From: an uncultured Collinsella sp.
GTDB taxonomy: Bacteria > Actinomycetota > Coriobacteriia > Coriobacteriales > Coriobacteriaceae
DNA length: 30,004 nucleotides
Assembly (NCBI GenBank): GCA_900545055.1
Contig: UQXP01000017.1
Span: 1 to 30,004, forward strand
Direction of reading: 5' to 3'
The notes below the pieces were generated by a model. That model was not told the DNA's origin and did not search any database. It worked only from the letters and a program-made list of their open reading frames with translations. Both the position numbers and the translations under genes were made by a program. Shown in pieces: positions 8,785 through 16,128 of the stretch (within the stretch, counting starts at the first letter, position 1; the number at the start of each line of letters is the position of its first letter).

Positions 8785-9315
8785 ATGACGGACTCTTTTG
8801 ATCAGATTTCCGCACATAACGAGGAGCTGGCGCGTCATATTGTCGAGCGCGCGAGCGCTCGGGGCGTGACGGTTTCGACGGCTGAGTCGCTGACAGCAGG
8901 TATGATCGCCTCGACTATTGCCGATATCCCGGGCGCCTCGGTGGTGCTGCGTGGCGGTGCGGTGACCTACTGCGATGAGATTAAGCATCGCGTGCTGGGT
9001 GTTGAGCAGGAGACGCTCGACCGCTATACCGCGGTGTCGCATCAGACCGCGCGCGAGATGGCGGCGGGTTCGCTGGAGCTGTACCAGAGCGATATTGCAG
9101 TGAGCGCAACGGGTTATGCCGGCCCCGGCGGCGGCACTGAGGACGATCCGGCTGGCACTTTCTATATTGGCTGGGCGTATCGCGCGGCTGATGGGGAAGT
9201 GCCGGTCGTGGACTCTGTGCGCTGCCACTATGAGGGCGACCGTTCGTGTGTTCGTGCCCATGCGGTCGCGGAGGCATTGGGACGCATTGCCCTTGTGCTC
9301 AACTCTATGGAATAG
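8785..9315 (+). CDS. cinA: CinA-family protein, stand-alone C-terminal (NMN deamidase-like)
   Basis: A 176-residue protein corresponding only to the C-terminal (PncC) domain of CinA; the N-terminal MoaB/COG1058 domain of full-length CinA is absent. This domain deamidates nicotinamide mononucleotide in pyridine-nucleotide recycling. Recognisable blocks are STAESLTAGMIA (usually AESCTGG; here Leu and Ala replace Cys and Gly), LRGGAVTY, AVSHQTAREMAAG and SATGYAGPGGG. An alternative GTG start at 8779 would add two residues; neither start has a strong ribosome site, so coupling to pgsA, whose stop is at 8770-8772, is likely. A hairpin follows the gene before the recA promoter. Confidence 0.9.
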   Translation: MTDSFDQISAHNEELARHIVERASARGVTVSTAESLTAGMIASTIADIPGASVVLRGGAVTYCDEIKHRVLGVEQETLDRYTAVSHQTAREMAAGSLELYQSDIAVSATGYAGPGGGTEDDPAGTFYIGWAYRAADGEVPVVDSVRCHYEGDRSCVRAHAVAEALGRIALVLNSME

Positions 9316-9325
9316 ACGTATTTTC

Positions 9326-9343
9326 AGGGGCCTTAGGGCCCCT
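9326..9343 (+). terminator. Hairpin after cinA
   Basis: AGGGGCC at 9326-9332 pairs perfectly with GGCCCCT at 9337-9343 around a TTAG loop. The downstream sequence TAATTGT is only weakly T-rich, so termination may be partial. It separates the rnj-cinA run from the recA promoter. Confidence 0.6.
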
Positions 9344-9443
9344 TAATTGTGGAGATAGGGACCCCTGACGAATTTAGCGTTTGCGCTGGTTATAGGTGTA
9401 TTCTTGCCTTCCTTGTTCTTATTCGGCCCTTTGTGGTCAAGCA

Positions 9444-9481
9444 TTTGGTCAGTGTTTGGTCGGCGTTTGGTTGGGTTTTGG
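9444..9481. repeat. Four TTTGG repeats at an 11-bp period
   Basis: TTTGG begins at 9444, 9455, 9466 and 9477, each exactly 11 bp apart, so all copies face nearly the same side of the helix. The array ends 32 bp upstream of the recA -35 element. Direct-repeat activator sites and phased bending tracts both look like this; which applies here is unknown. Confidence 0.55.
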
Positions 9482-9513
9482 AAAGACTGCCTGCATATGA
9501 TTGGCCTGAACGG

Positions 9514-9542
9514 TTGACCACGAACAGCCGTTCGTTTATTAT
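9514..9542 (+). promoter_or_regulatory. recA promoter (sigma-A type)
   Basis: TTGACC (9514-9519), a 17-bp spacer and TATTAT (9537-9542) give a near-consensus housekeeping promoter. The spacer is almost filled by a perfect LexA box, so repressor binding would exclude RNA polymerase. The expected transcript starts near 9549 and leaves a leader of about 24 nt before the recA ATG. Confidence 0.88.
9521..9534. promoter_or_regulatory. LexA (SOS) box at recA
   Basis: CGAACAGCCGTTCG is a perfect palindrome matching the Gram-positive/actinobacterial SOS box CGAACNNNNGTTCG. It lies between the -35 and -10 elements of recA. Confidence 0.92.
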
Positions 9543-9572
9543 CGATGCAGGTTGTTAAGAGGAGGGCTATTC

Positions 9573-10721
9573 ATGGCCAAGAATTCAGGTCCCGTACGTA
9601 CCGTTCATGCTCGCACGACGGGTAAAGAGCGCGATGAGATGATCGCCACCACCAAGGCCGAGATCGAGAAGAAGTTCGGTCAAGGCTCCATCATGAGGTA
9701 TGGTGACGGCGGCCCCGAGCTTGAGGTTGAGGCCATCCCCACGGGCGCTCTGGCACTCGATGCCGCTCTGGGTATCGGCGGTGTGCCGCGCGGCCGTATC
9801 GTCGAGATTTACGGTCCTGAGTCCTCCGGTAAGACGACGCTTTCGCTCGAGATCCTGGCCGAAGCCCAGGCAATGGGTGGCGTGGTGGCATTTATCGATG
9901 CCGAGCACGCGCTCGATCCCACGTATGCCGCGCGCATTGGCGTGGATATCGACGAGGTACTGATTTCCCAGCCTGATACGGGTGAGCAGGCGCTCGAGAT
10001 TGTTGACATGCTCGTGCGTTCCGGCGCCATCGATGCCATCGTCGTCGACTCCGTCGCCGCGCTGACCCCGCGTGCCGAGATCGAGGGAGAGATCGGCGAT
10101 ACCACGGTCGGATTGCAAGCTCGTCTGATGAGTCAGGCGCTCCGCAAGCTCGCCGGCTCGCTGTCCAAGTCCAACACGACGTGCATCTTTATTAACCAGC
10201 TGCGTGAGAAGATCGGCGTCATGTTCGGCAACCCCGAGACTACGACGGGCGGCCGCGCCCTTAAGTTTTTCTCTTCGGTGCGTATCGACATTCGCCGTAT
10301 CGACAGCATTAAGCTTAAGGACGAGGTTATCGGTAACCGCGTGCGCGCCAAGGTCGTTAAGAACAAGGTGGCGGCTCCGTTCCGTTCTGCTGAGTTCGAC
10401 ATCATGTACGGTACGGGCATCTCTAAGGAGGGCTCGATTCTGGACATGGCTGTCGAGTGCGGCATCTGCAAGAAGATGGGCTCCTGGTTTGCCTATGGCG
10501 AGGACAAGCTCGGCAACGGTCGCGAGGCCGCCAAGGCGTTCCTGCGCGAACACCCCGATTGCGCCGACGAGATTGAGCATAAGGTCCGCCTTGCCTGCGG
10601 GCTTGAGTTTGATGACGATGCTCCGTCCGAGGTCGAGCTGACCGATCAGCCTGCACCTGAGGAGTTTGACGAGCTTTACGCCATCGATGGTTCCGCCATG
10701 CTCGATGATGACGACGAGTAG
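9573..10721 (+). CDS. recA: Recombinase RecA
   Basis: A 382-residue recombinase, about 30 residues longer than E. coli RecA owing to a longer N-terminal lead and an acidic tail (ending DDDDE). It forms ATP-dependent filaments on single-stranded DNA, drives strand exchange and stimulates LexA self-cleavage. Walker A GPESSGKT is at 81-88; the L1/L2 region and the typical INQLREKIGVMFGNPETTTGGRALKF-type block (INQLREKIGVMFG) are intact. The ATG at 9573 has GGAGGG six bases upstream; an in-frame ATG-like start at 9552 lacks a site and overlaps the promoter leader. Regulation by LexA is shown by the box in its promoter. recX follows 11 nt after the stop. Confidence 0.98.
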   Translation: MAKNSGPVRTVHARTTGKERDEMIATTKAEIEKKFGQGSIMRYGDGGPELEVEAIPTGALALDAALGIGGVPRGRIVEIYGPESSGKTTLSLEILAEAQAMGGVVAFIDAEHALDPTYAARIGVDIDEVLISQPDTGEQALEIVDMLVRSGAIDAIVVDSVAALTPRAEIEGEIGDTTVGLQARLMSQALRKLAGSLSKSNTTCIFINQLREKIGVMFGNPETTTGGRALKFFSSVRIDIRRIDSIKLKDEVIGNRVRAKVVKNKVAAPFRSAEFDIMYGTGISKEGSILDMAVECGICKKMGSWFAYGEDKLGNGREAAKAFLREHPDCADEIEHKVRLACGLEFDDDAPSEVELTDQPAPEEFDELYAIDGSAMLDDDDE

Positions 10722-10732
10722 CGGTTACGCTC

Positions 10733-11425
10733 ATGTCGTATACGGTGACCGAGGCCACGGTCGTCTTTCCCGATAAGAAGGCGGCCTCCTCGTTCTCGAG
10801 CGGGTATGCGTCCAAAAAGCCTTGCGCACATATCGATTGTGAGCTTGAGGGCGGTTTTGAGCGGTCCATTTGGATTCCCGTGCGGGTCGCGCGGCTGTAT
10901 GTCAAAAACCGCCCCGATCTTCCCTGTGATTGGGACAACTTTCGTGAGGCGGTGCAGCTCATCGAGCGTAAAAGTGCAATTACCATGGTGACCGAGATGT
11001 TATCGCGCCGCGACCATGCGACGGGTGAGGTCCGTGACAAGTTGGCTCGCTACGGCTTTCGCCAGTCCGCGATCGATTTCGCCGTCGAGCGCGCCACCGA
11101 GTATCGCTTTTTAGACGAGAACCGCTTTTGCTCGTACTTTATCGAGGAACGCAAGCGGCGTGGTTGGGGACAGCGAAAAATCGAGACCGAGCTCAAGCGC
11201 CGTCATGTCGTGCTCGACGACATTCCCGGTTATCCCGAGGATTATTTTGCCGTCGAAGACGATTTGGCGCGTGCGTCAGCCCTGCTCGCCAAGCGGCGTG
11301 TTCCAGAGACGCGCGGATTCGAAAAACTGGTTCGGTTTTTGATGGGCAAGGGCTTCTCGTATCACATCGCCGCCGATGCCGTTAAGGCACGTCTCGATGC
11401 CGAACGTGAGGAATGTGCGGTTTAG
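10733..11425 (+). CDS. recX: Regulatory protein RecX
   Basis: A 230-residue protein. RecX binds RecA filaments and limits their activity. The family core of three-helix repeats runs from about residue 80 (TEMLSRRDHATGEVRDKLARYGF) through RFLDENRFCSYFIEERKRRGWGQ and a third repeat near the C-terminus (FEKLVRFLMGKGFSYHIAADAVKA). The first 75 residues are less conserved. Immediately downstream of recA with a short gap and only a weak ribosome site, so it is very likely co-transcribed and SOS-induced along with recA. Confidence 0.92.
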   Translation: MSYTVTEATVVFPDKKAASSFSSGYASKKPCAHIDCELEGGFERSIWIPVRVARLYVKNRPDLPCDWDNFREAVQLIERKSAITMVTEMLSRRDHATGEVRDKLARYGFRQSAIDFAVERATEYRFLDENRFCSYFIEERKRRGWGQRKIETELKRRHVVLDDIPGYPEDYFAVEDDLARASALLAKRRVPETRGFEKLVRFLMGKGFSYHIAADAVKARLDAEREECAV

Positions 11426-11439
11426 GCGTATGCGTTTTG

Positions 11440-11482
11440 TGGCCCTGCCGTTCACCGTGTTTTAGCCGCCGTGCCGGGGCCA
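11440..11482 (+). terminator. Possible weak terminator after recX
   Basis: TGGCCC (11440-11445) can pair with GGGCCA (11477-11482) across a 31-nt loop, followed by TTTAATT. The long loop makes this doubtful, but the position between recX and the next promoter fits a terminator. Confidence 0.3.
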
Positions 11483-11487
11483 TTTAA

Positions 11488-11516
11488 TTGACAGTTGTTG
11501 TGGTTCAACGTACGAT
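11488..11516 (+). promoter_or_regulatory. Promoter upstream of rny
   Basis: A perfect -35 TTGACA (11488-11493), exactly 17 bp of spacer and TACGAT (11511-11516). It would give a leader of about 160 nt before rny, containing the hairpin at 11622-11647. No LexA box is present, so the rny group is not expected to follow recA control. Confidence 0.7.
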
Positions 11517-11621
11517 AAACACTGTCATTTGCTTTGTGATATGTGCTCATCTGTGATGAGTTTGTTTATATGTTTATCTGTATCCGACCCGCATAAGCTG
11601 CGCCCATATTACTCAAATGTC

Positions 11622-11647
11622 GCGAGCCGTTCGTAAGGACGGTTCGC
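11622..11647 (+). terminator. Hairpin in the rny leader
   Basis: GCGAGCCGT (11622-11630) pairs with ACGGTTCGC (11639-11647) with one G-U pair and an 8-nt loop, followed by TTTGTTGTG. It looks like a weak terminator or attenuator lying between the promoter at 11488 and the rny ribosome site at 11671. RNase Y might itself act on this leader; that is speculation. Confidence 0.45.
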
Positions 11648-11682
11648 TTTGTTGTGTAACGAATCCATAAAAAGGAGTGAGC

Positions 11683-13233
11683 ATGCCTATCATCGCAGCG
11701 CTCGTTGGCATCGTTTTGGGTGCCATCGCCGCCATTGCCTACATGCGCACCGCCAAGCAGGGTAGTCTTCACGAGGCCGACGAAAAAATCCAGTCGGCAC
11801 ACGCACAGGCTGAGTCCCTGATCGGTGATGCCAAGCGTCAGGCCGAGACCCTCAAAAAAGAGGCTCTGCTCGAGGCTAAAGAGGAGATCATCAAGAACAA
11901 GCAGGCCGCAGAGGCCGAGGACAAGCAGCGTAAGAACGAGATTCGTACGCTCGAGAACCGCGTGATGCAGCGCGAGGAATCCCTCGATCGCCGCAACGAC
12001 GCTCTCGACAAGCGCGAGCATCAGCTGTCCAGCCAGGCCGGTCAGGTCGAGAAGCGCTCCCGTGAGCTCGAGGAGCTCTGCGCAAAGCAGACCTCCGAGC
12101 TCGAGCGTATCGCCGACCTTACCCGCGAGGACGCCCACAAGGAGCTCCTCGATAAGGTTCGCGGCGAGGTCACCCACGAGGCCGCCACGATCATTCGCGA
12201 GTCCGAGCAGCAGGTTCGCGCCGAGTGCCACAAGACCGCCCAGGAGATTCTGTCTCTGGCGATTCAGCGCTGCGCTGCCGATCACACTGCCGAGGTCACC
12301 GTTACCTCCGTGCACATTCCCTCTGATGACCTCAAGGGCCGTATCATCGGTCGCGAGGGTCGCAACATCCGGACCTTCGAGCAGGTTTCCGGCGTCAACC
12401 TCGTGATCGACGACACGCCCGAGACCGTCGTTCTTTCGAGCTTCGACCCGGTCCGTCGTGAGACCGCCCGTGTCGCCCTTGAGAACCTCATCGCCGACGG
12501 CCGCATTCACCCTGCCCGTATCGAGGAGATGTATCACAAGGCCGCCGACCTGGTTCAGCAGCGCGTGCGCGAGGCTGGCGAGCAGGCTGCCTTCGATACC
12601 GGCATCCACGACCTGCACCCCGAGATCGTTAAGACCCTTGGTGCCCTGCGCTACCGTACCTCGTTTGGTCAGAACGTGCTTCAGCACTCCCTCGAGGTCT
12701 CTGATCTGTGCGGCGTGATGGCTTCCGAGCTTGGCCTGGACGTTGTGACTGCCAAGCGCGCCGGCCTGCTGCACGACCTGGGCAAGGCAATCGACCATGA
12801 CGTCGAGGGCCCGCATGCCGTCATCGGCGCCGAGCTGGCCCGCCGTTATGGCGAGAAGCCCGTTATCGTCCACGCTATCGAGGCTCACCATGCCGATGTC
12901 GACCCCAACACGGTTCTCGATGTCCTGGTACAGGCCGCCGATGCTGTCTCTGCCTCTCGCCCCGGTGCCCGTCGCGAGTCTGCCGAGAACTACATCAAGC
13001 GCCTTGAGAAGCTCGAGGAGATCGCCAACTCCCATGACGGCGTCGAGCGTACCTATGCCATGCAGGCTGGTCGCGAGGTCCACGTCATGGTTCAGCCGGA
13101 CAAGATCTCCGATGCCCAGTCCACGGTTCTGGCTCACGATATCGCCCATCAGATCGAGGAAGAGATGGAGTATCCCGGTCAGGTGCGCGTCGTCGTGATT
13201 CGCGAGAGCCGCGCTGTCGATATCGCTAAATAA
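11683..13233 (+). CDS. rny: Ribonuclease Y
   Basis: A 516-residue membrane-anchored endoribonuclease that starts mRNA decay. An N-terminal transmembrane helix (about 3-21) is followed by a long charged coiled coil (about 30-195), a KH RNA-binding domain with GRIIGREG at 219-226, and an HD metal-dependent domain with the His-Asp pair at 364-365 in LLHDLGKA. Length and order match the Bacillus enzyme. The ATG at 11683 has AAAGGAG at 11671-11677; a GTG six bases upstream sits within that site and is less likely. The next gene starts one base after the stop, so the two are translationally linked. Confidence 0.96.
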   Translation: MPIIAALVGIVLGAIAAIAYMRTAKQGSLHEADEKIQSAHAQAESLIGDAKRQAETLKKEALLEAKEEIIKNKQAAEAEDKQRKNEIRTLENRVMQREESLDRRNDALDKREHQLSSQAGQVEKRSRELEELCAKQTSELERIADLTREDAHKELLDKVRGEVTHEAATIIRESEQQVRAECHKTAQEILSLAIQRCAADHTAEVTVTSVHIPSDDLKGRIIGREGRNIRTFEQVSGVNLVIDDTPETVVLSSFDPVRRETARVALENLIADGRIHPARIEEMYHKAADLVQQRVREAGEQAAFDTGIHDLHPEIVKTLGALRYRTSFGQNVLQHSLEVSDLCGVMASELGLDVVTAKRAGLLHDLGKAIDHDVEGPHAVIGAELARRYGEKPVIVHAIEAHHADVDPNTVLDVLVQAADAVSASRPGARRESAENYIKRLEKLEEIANSHDGVERTYAMQAGREVHVMVQPDKISDAQSTVLAHDIAHQIEEEMEYPGQVRVVVIRESRAVDIAK

Positions 13234-13234
13234 C

Positions 13235-14320
13235 ATGAGCGACGCGAACGAGCTCATCTCATTTATCGCGTCGATGTCGGGGGAGGGCAACCTTCGCGTC
13301 GAGGAGAACCTTGGCGAGGGGTATGTCCGCCTCCGCGTTTCGGAGGCCGAGCGGCGCCAGGCAAAGCACGACATTCAGCATGTCGAGGATATCGTCATCG
13401 AAATGCTCCGTAATGCTCGCGATGCCGGCGCCGACAAGGTCTATCTCGCCACGACCAAGGAAGATGGCGTCCGCACGCTTGTCTTTCTGGATAACGGCTC
13501 GGGTGTTCCGCAGGATATGCAAGAGCGAATCTTCGATGCTCGCGTTACCTCAAAGCTCGAGAGCATGAAGATGGACCGTTGGGGCGTTCACGGTCGTGGC
13601 ATGGCATTATTTTCGATCAAGCAGAACACCGACGAGGCCCGTGTGGTCACGTCCGGCGTCGATCTTGGTTCAGCCTTTAAGGTGAGCGTTGCGGCCGACC
13701 GCCTTAGTGAGCGTGCTGATCAGTCCAGCTGGCCCCAGGCCGTCAAGGATGAGGACGGACGTTATGTCTGTGCTCGCGGTCCGCATAATATTATTCGCGC
13801 TGCTTGTGAGTTTGCGCTCGAGGAGTTGCGTGGTTGCGATGTCTATCTGGGCTCTCCGTCTGAGATTGCCGCTACCCTCTACGCTCAGGCATCTACCCGG
13901 CTCGATACGTCGCGTCTTCTGTTCATCGATGATGAATGCGAGCTTCCGGTTGTCGATCGTTTAGGCCTTGCCTCCGATGCCGAGGACTTTATCCGTATCT
14001 GCTCGGGTTTGGGTCTTGAGATGTCTGAGCGCACGGCACATCGCATTTTGGCAGGGCAGATTAAGCCCGTTCGCGGTGTGACCGCGCGTCTGCTGCGCGA
14101 ACGTGATTCGTCCTCGCATGCGCCGGCTCCTGTCGATCTCGCGAAGGATCGTCGCGGGCTACGTATTGCCAAGGATGACATGGCACAGTTTTCGCGTGCT
14201 GTGGAGCGCGACTTTAATGACCTTGCCGCCCGGTACTATCTCAACCTTTGCGGCGACCCAAAGATTCGCGTTTCGCGTGATCGAATCACCGTGACCTTCG
14301 ATCTTGCCAAAGAGGAATAG
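13235..14320 (+). CDS. GHKL-type ATPase of unknown function
   Basis: A 361-residue soluble protein with no signal peptide or membrane helix. Residues 45-135 form a GHKL ATP-binding fold: N-box ED-IVIEMLRNARDAGA (E56, N60, D63), G1 box DNGSG (86-90) and a G2-like GVHGRGMA (117-124). The wording NARDAGA plus TSK at 105-107 followed by a glycine-rich GRGMA loop is closer to MutL-type ATPases than to histidine kinases, but no MutL transducer or endonuclease domain, dimerisation-phosphotransfer helix or response regulator is visible. The C-terminal two thirds are unfamiliar to me. It begins one base after rny and sits directly upstream of spoVS, in the place where Bacillus has ymdB. A role in RNA metabolism or with SpoVS is inference only. 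Confidence 0.75.
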   Translation: MSDANELISFIASMSGEGNLRVEENLGEGYVRLRVSEAERRQAKHDIQHVEDIVIEMLRNARDAGADKVYLATTKEDGVRTLVFLDNGSGVPQDMQERIFDARVTSKLESMKMDRWGVHGRGMALFSIKQNTDEARVVTSGVDLGSAFKVSVAADRLSERADQSSWPQAVKDEDGRYVCARGPHNIIRAACEFALEELRGCDVYLGSPSEIAATLYAQASTRLDTSRLLFIDDECELPVVDRLGLASDAEDFIRICSGLGLEMSERTAHRILAGQIKPVRGVTARLLRERDSSSHAPAPVDLAKDRRGLRIAKDDMAQFSRAVERDFNDLAARYYLNLCGDPKIRVSRDRITVTFDLAKEE

Positions 14321-14394
14321 TGCCTTTACCGAGTCCACTCGGTACGATAAAGTTATTGCAGTTAAAACGTACTTTTAAACGCAGGAGTTTCTTC

Positions 14395-14712
14395 ATGGAT
14401 TGCCTGAAGGTATCAAGCAAATCATCGCCCGCGTCCGTTGCCGGCGCCATCGCCGGCATGGTCAAGGATGGTGTACCCGTCAACATCCAGTGTGTCGGCG
14501 CCGGTGCTGTCAACCAGGCCATTAAGGCCGTGGCTATCGCGCGCGGTTTTTTGATTCCAACCGGTTTTGATATTTCCTGCGCGCCCGTGTTCTCCGACAT
14601 CCTCATTAACGGGGAGTCGCGCACGGCCATCCGCCTTTCTATCTACGTTCACCAAATCAATCGAGCTGCTATGGATAACGTCGTCATGGATGATGTTAAG
14701 CCTGTGGCATAG
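14395..14712 (+). CDS. spoVS: Stage V sporulation protein S homologue (SpoVS, Alba-like)
   Basis: A 105-residue protein. The first 86 residues match SpoVS closely (LKVSSKSSPASVAGAIAG, VGAGAVNQAIKAVAIARGF, ESRTAIRLS); the last 19 or so residues are an extra tail. SpoVS has an Alba-like fold and is thought to bind nucleic acid; in Bacillus it is needed for late sporulation and affects septation. Its presence here, in a lineage not known to sporulate, suggests a wider role. The ATG at 14395 has AGGAG seven bases upstream; the frame is open further upstream but without a ribosome site. A short hairpin (ACCGAG 14328-14333 with CTCGGT 14338-14343) lies in the 74-nt gap after the GHKL gene. Confidence 0.92.
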   Translation: MDCLKVSSKSSPASVAGAIAGMVKDGVPVNIQCVGAGAVNQAIKAVAIARGFLIPTGFDISCAPVFSDILINGESRTAIRLSIYVHQINRAAMDNVVMDDVKPVA

Positions 14713-14757
14713 CTTCTGCTTGCCTCGTTTCGCTCCCCATCGTTAGGACTTATGCAC

Positions 14758-16128
14758 ATGGACCAGCGTTCCGTACGCGATATTCTTGCCGGTAAAACCT
14801 ACTTTATCCGCACCTTTGGCTGTCAGATGAATCAGCACGACTCCGAGCGTGTGAGCGGTCTGCTCGATTCGTATGGTTGCCTCATGGCGCTCGATCCCGA
14901 GCATGCCGATATCGTTGTGTTCATGACGTGCTGTGTGCGCGAGGCCGCCGATACTCGCCTATACGGTCAGTGTAATTCCTGCAAAAGCCTGCCGCCTTCG
15001 CCTTCGGGCAAGCGCGTGGTTGCCGTTGGTGGTTGCATCGCGCAGCGCGATGGCGAGGGTCTGCTCACCAACGTCGATAACGTCAATGTCATCTTTGGCA
15101 CGCATTCCATCGCACATGTGGCCGAGCTCATTGCCGAGGCGTTCCTGGACGGCAAGCGTCATATCCGCACCAATGAGCATGAGGATACGGATGCCATGAG
15201 TATGCCGTGGCACCGTGAGACGCAGTATCACGCCTGGGTGCCCATCATGACGGGCTGCAATAACTTCTGCACCTACTGCATCGTGCCGTACGTGCGCGGT
15301 CGCGAAAAGAGCCGCCCCTTCGAGGAGATTGTCGACGAGGTGACCGGTTTGGTGCGCCAGGGCGTGCGTGAGATTACGCTGCTGGGCCAAAACGTTAACT
15401 CATATGGCCGCGATTTGTTTGGTAAGCCGCGCTTTGCCGACTTGCTGCGCGCCGTGGGCGATACGGGCGTGGAGCGCATCTTCTTTACGTCTTCGCATCC
15501 CAAGGACCTGCTGCCCGAGACCATCGACGCCATGGCCGAGACGCCTGCCGTTATGCCGCAGCTGCACCTGGCCGTCCAGTCAGGTTCGACGCGGATCCTC
15601 AAAGAGATGAATCGCCGTTATACACGCGAGGACTATCTGGGCCTGGTCGATCGCATTCGCAACCGCATGCCCGACATCGCGCTCTCGACCGATATTATCG
15701 TTGGCTTCCCGGGCGAGACTGAAGATGACTTTGAGCAGACGCTCTCACTTGCCGAGACGGTCCGCTATGCTCAGGCCTATACCTTCATCTATTCCAAGCG
15801 CGCCGGTACCCCGGCCGCCGAGATTGATGATCCTACGCCGCATGAGGTTATTCTCGAGCGTTTCAACCGCCTGGTTAAGGTTATCGAGACCACGGCACAC
15901 GAGTATAACCAGGGTGAGCTTCATACTGTGGTTCCGGCGCTCATTGAGGGAACGAGCAAAAAGAATGACGCGGTGCTACTGGGCAAGAGTCCCAAGAATC
16001 AGATCGTGCATGCGCCTATCCCAGAGGGTTACAGCATCGACCAGCTTGTTGGCAAGATCGTTGATGTTGACGTTGACGTTGCTAAGACCTGGTATTTGTC
16101 TGGCTCCGTTGTGGGCGAGCCGCGCTAA
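14758..16128 (+). CDS. miaB: tRNA-2-methylthio-N6-dimethylallyladenosine synthase MiaB
   Basis: A 456-residue radical-SAM methylthiotransferase that converts i6A37 to ms2i6A37 in tRNAs reading UNN codons. N-terminal cluster cysteines are C22 (FGCQMN), C58 and C93 (GGC). The usual NTCSxRE is MTCCVRE here, so an Asn is replaced by Met and an extra Cys (C59) is added. The radical-SAM triad is C167, C171 and C174 in GCNNFCTYCIVPYVRGRE. A TRAM domain ends the protein. FGCQMN identifies MiaB over RimO. ATG at 14758 is nine bases after AGGA; ATG at 14752 is possible but too close. It overlaps miaA by one base, coupling the two successive steps of A37 modification. Confidence 0.95.
   Translation: MDQRSVRDILAGKTYFIRTFGCQMNQHDSERVSGLLDSYGCLMALDPEHADIVVFMTCCVREAADTRLYGQCNSCKSLPPSPSGKRVVAVGGCIAQRDGEGLLTNVDNVNVIFGTHSIAHVAELIAEAFLDGKRHIRTNEHEDTDAMSMPWHRETQYHAWVPIMTGCNNFCTYCIVPYVRGREKSRPFEEIVDEVTGLVRQGVREITLLGQNVNSYGRDLFGKPRFADLLRAVGDTGVERIFFTSSHPKDLLPETIDAMAETPAVMPQLHLAVQSGSTRILKEMNRRYTREDYLGLVDRIRNRMPDIALSTDIIVGFPGETEDDFEQTLSLAETVRYAQAYTFIYSKRAGTPAAEIDDPTPHEVILERFNRLVKVIETTAHEYNQGELHTVVPALIEGTSKKNDAVLLGKSPKNQIVHAPIPEGYSIDQLVGKIVDVDVDVAKTWYLSGSVVGEPR

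Noticed and set aside
6337..9261. 974-codon open frame on the minus strand opposite yajQ, rimO, pgsA and cinA
   Set aside because: It spans four well-identified genes and their gaps. Such antisense frames arise from codon bias; it has no ribosome site or recognisable domain.
9552..9572. Start of recA at 9552
   Set aside because: It lies only about 10 bp after the -10 element and has no ribosome site, whereas 9573 has GGAGGG at ideal spacing.
11566..13374. 602-codon open frame on the minus strand opposite rny
   Set aside because: Mirror of the rny coiled-coil and KH/HD coding sequence; repetitive composition and no known domain.
13235..14320. Two-component sensor kinase for the GHKL protein
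   Set aside because: It has no His phosphoacceptor helix, no membrane or sensor domain and no adjacent response regulator.
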